Part shown: positions 62,451 to 64,000 of the stretch, piece after piece
How the letters are laid out: each line of letters starts with the position of its first letter
Position numbering within the stretch: position 1 is the stretch's first letter
Assembly: GCF_024494355.1 (NCBI RefSeq)
Contig: NZ_JAKNQY010000009.1
Location: 124,001 to 188,000 of the forward strand
DNA from: Pseudomonas sp. Q11
GTDB lineage: Bacteria; Pseudomonadota; Gammaproteobacteria; Pseudomonadales; Pseudomonadaceae
Length of the DNA: 64,000 nucleotides
Direction: 5' to 3'
Program-made: the position numbers and the translations under genes
Notes under the pieces: model-generated
What the model was told of the DNA's origin: nothing
Databases searched by the model: none
Seen by the model: only the letters and a program-made list of their open reading frames with translations

Positions 62451-64000
62451 TTAAAACAAGCCCATTTGCCCCCCCACCAGGGTCGAGAAATCGTCATCGA
62501 CAAACGGCAGGATCGCATCCGCCACCGGTTGCAGCTGTTTGGTCACGTAATGGTCGTAATCGATCGGTGCGCTGCGGATTTCCAGCGGTTCGGGGCCGGC
62601 GACGGTAATCACGTAGCTGATCCACCCGCCGTTCTGGTATTGCCGCGCGCGGCCCTGGCGCAGGTTGAACTCGTCGGCCAGCCGCGCGGCCCGCACGTGG
62701 GGCGGTACGTTACGTTCGTAGTCCTCCAGAGGCCGGCGCAGGCGCTTGCGGTAGACCAGGCGGTCATCGAACGCTCCGGCCAGGGTCTGGTGCACATAAT
62801 CGCGCACATAATCCTGATAAGGCTTGCGGTGGAAAATCCGCCCGTACAGCTCCTGCTGGAACTGCCGGGCCAGCGGCGACCAGTCGGTGCGCACGGTTTC
62901 CAGGCCTTTGTAGACGATCTCATCGGTGCCGTCGGCGCGGGTTACCAGCCCGGCGTAGCGTTTCTTGCTGCCCTCCTCCGCGCCACGAATGGTGGGCATC
63001 AGAAAGCGTTTGAAATGGGTTTCGAACTGCAACTCCAGCGCGCTCTCCAGCCCGAACTCGTCCCGTACATGTTCGCGCCACCACTGATTGACGTAACTCA
63101 CCAGTTCGTGGCCAATGGTCGCCGCCTCTTCCTGGCCGTGGGCCCGGCGTAGCCAGACGAACGTGGAGTCGGTATCACCGTAAATCACCACATGCCCCCG
63201 GGCTTCGAGCAACTGTCGGGTGCGTTGCATGATCTGGTGACCCCGCAGCGTGATGGATGACGCCAGCCGCGGATCGAAGAAGCGACAACCACTGGAACCG
63301 AGCACGCCATAGAAGGCGTTCATGATGATTTTCAGTGCCTGGGACAGCGGTGCATTGTGTTCACGCTTGGCGGTTTCCCGGCCTTCGGCCACCCGCGCCA
63401 CGATGGCCGGCAGGCAATGCCGCGTGCGGGAGAACTGTGCCCCGCGAAAGCCGGGTACCGCCTGGCTTTCGTCCGGGTGGCGCAGGCCTTCGATCAAGCC
63501 CACCGGGTCGATCAGGAAAGTGCGGATGATCGACGGATACAGGCTCTTGTAGTCCAGCACCAGCACCGACTCGTAGAGCCCCGGCTGGGAATCCATGACA
63601 AAACCACCCGGACTGGCCTCGGGCGGACGTTGGCCAAGGTTCGGCGCGACGAAACCCTGGCGGTGCATCAGCGGCATGTACAAGTGCGTGAAGGCCGCCA
63701 CCGAACCACCGCTGCGGTCCGCCGGCAGGCCCGTGACGCTGGCCCGCTCCAGCAGGAACTTGAGCAGTTCGGTCTTGGCGAAGATCCGCGTCACCAGCTC
63801 ACAGTCCTTGAGGTTGTAGCGGGCCAGGGCCGGTTTGTCCTCGGCAAACATGCGGTTGATCTCGTCCATGCGCTGGTAGGGATTGTCGATGGATTTGCCC
63901 TCTCCCAACAGCGTCTGGGCGACATTTTCCAGGCTGAACGAAGGGAAGCTCCAGGTTGCCGAGCGCAGCGACTCAATGCCGTCGATGATCAGCCGGCCCG
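62451..64000 (-). CDS. polB: DNA polymerase II, 3' part (5' end outside window)
   Basis: The C-terminal 516 or so residues of the B-family DNA polymerase II, a repair and restart enzyme usually induced by SOS. The frame is open to the window edge and includes [21 protein letters not shown] upstream of the first in-frame start, proving that the gene extends beyond 64000. Exonuclease motif III is YNLKDCELV. Polymerase motifs are [14 protein letters not shown] (A), [13 protein letters not shown] (B) and [11 protein letters not shown] (C). The protein ends shortly after a conserved region [12 protein letters not shown]. The 3' end at 62451 is complete. Confidence 0.95.
   Translation of the reverse strand, partial: GRLIIDGIESLRSATWSFPSFSLENVAQTLLGEGKSIDNPYQRMDEINRMFAEDKPALARYNLKDCELVTRIFAKTELLKFLLERASVTGLPADRSGGSVAAFTHLYMPLMHRQGFVAPNLGQRPPEASPGGFVMDSQPGLYESVLVLDYKSLYPSIIRTFLIDPVGLIEGLRHPDESQAVPGFRGAQFSRTRHCLPAIVARVAEGRETAKREHNAPLSQALKIIMNAFYGVLGSSGCRFFDPRLASSITLRGHQIMQRTRQLLEARGHVVIYGDTDSTFVWLRRAHGQEEAATIGHELVSYVNQWWREHVRDEFGLESALELQFETHFKRFLMPTIRGAEEGSKKRYAGLVTRADGTDEIVYKGLETVRTDWSPLARQFQQELYGRIFHRKPYQDYVRDYVHQTLAGAFDDRLVYRKRLRRPLEDYERNVPPHVRAARLADEFNLRQGRARQYQNGGWISYVITVAGPEPLEIRSAPIDYDHYVTKQLQPVADAILPFVDDDFSTLVGGQMGLF

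Overview
The window is a stretch of high-GC chromosome from a Pseudomonas, most likely of the P. fluorescens complex (fluorescens, mandelii or corrugata-like). The evidence is the dense REP/BIME intergenic repeats with the core GGGAGCGAGC...GCTCGCGA, the lexA2-imuA-imuB-dnaE2 mutagenesis cassette, a dhcR-dhcAB-thiolase locus arranged as in P. aeruginosa, and a metallothionein close to the P. fluorescens type. No prophage, insertion sequence, CRISPR array, rRNA or tRNA was seen. The window is ordinary core and accessory chromosome with a strong stress and metabolic flavour.

Layout. 0-7.3 kb: sulfite reductase cysI and its DUF934 partner, the SohB protease, a histidine phosphatase with an SCP2 protein, a LysR regulator, a DUF465 protein, an exported DUF4142 protein and a small acidic protein. 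7.3-16.4 kb: a large hybrid histidine kinase, then the SOS mutasome operon lexA2-imuA-imuB-dnaE2 (minus strand), with a palindromic LexA2-type box over its ribosome binding site. 15.4-20 kb: a LysR regulator divergent from a GMC oxidoreductase and an MHS-family transporter. 20-26.3 kb: an orphan receiver protein, topoisomerase III behind a canonical SOS box, a 0.5 kb non-coding stretch with a terminator, a conserved small protein, glutaminase and an unknown lipoprotein. 26.3-35 kb: homospermidine synthase, then a run of stress and envelope genes (DUF3618 / holin-X / tail protein operon, ZIP transporter, manganese catalase, KGG-repeat protein, metallothionein with a nonsense-truncated tail, a small barrel-like protein, a DUF892 ferritin-like protein) and a sirtuin.

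35-41.6 kb: the LysR-CoA transferase-thiolase locus (probably dehydrocarnitine/acetoacetate metabolism) and a FadR-type GntR regulator divergent from glucarate dehydratase with visible operator palindromes. 41.7-49.6 kb: the alpha-glucan operon glgE-treS/mak-glgB, which converts trehalose through maltose and maltose-1-phosphate into branched glucan, preceded by a sequence resembling an AlgU promoter. 49.7-56 kb: a short proline-rich protein, an MgtC-family protein, a DUF3203 protein, an orphan CcoG, a MocR-type regulator, a short-chain dehydrogenase and a DyP peroxidase. 56-64 kb: AmpC beta-lactamase, a DUF4174 protein, a TauE-family exporter, a lipoprotein, exported aldose epimerase, a YeaE-like aldo/keto reductase and the 3' part of DNA polymerase II (cut by the window end).

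The recurring theme is stress survival: two different LexA-type operators (LexA2 type at lexA2-imuABC, canonical CTGT-N8-ACAG at topB), osmoprotective glucan/trehalose metabolism, peroxide and metal defence, and envelope stress proteins. No obviously new multi-gene system was found. The best leads are the operator placements, the broken metallothionein tail, the unassigned region around 23 kb, and several conserved proteins of unknown function.
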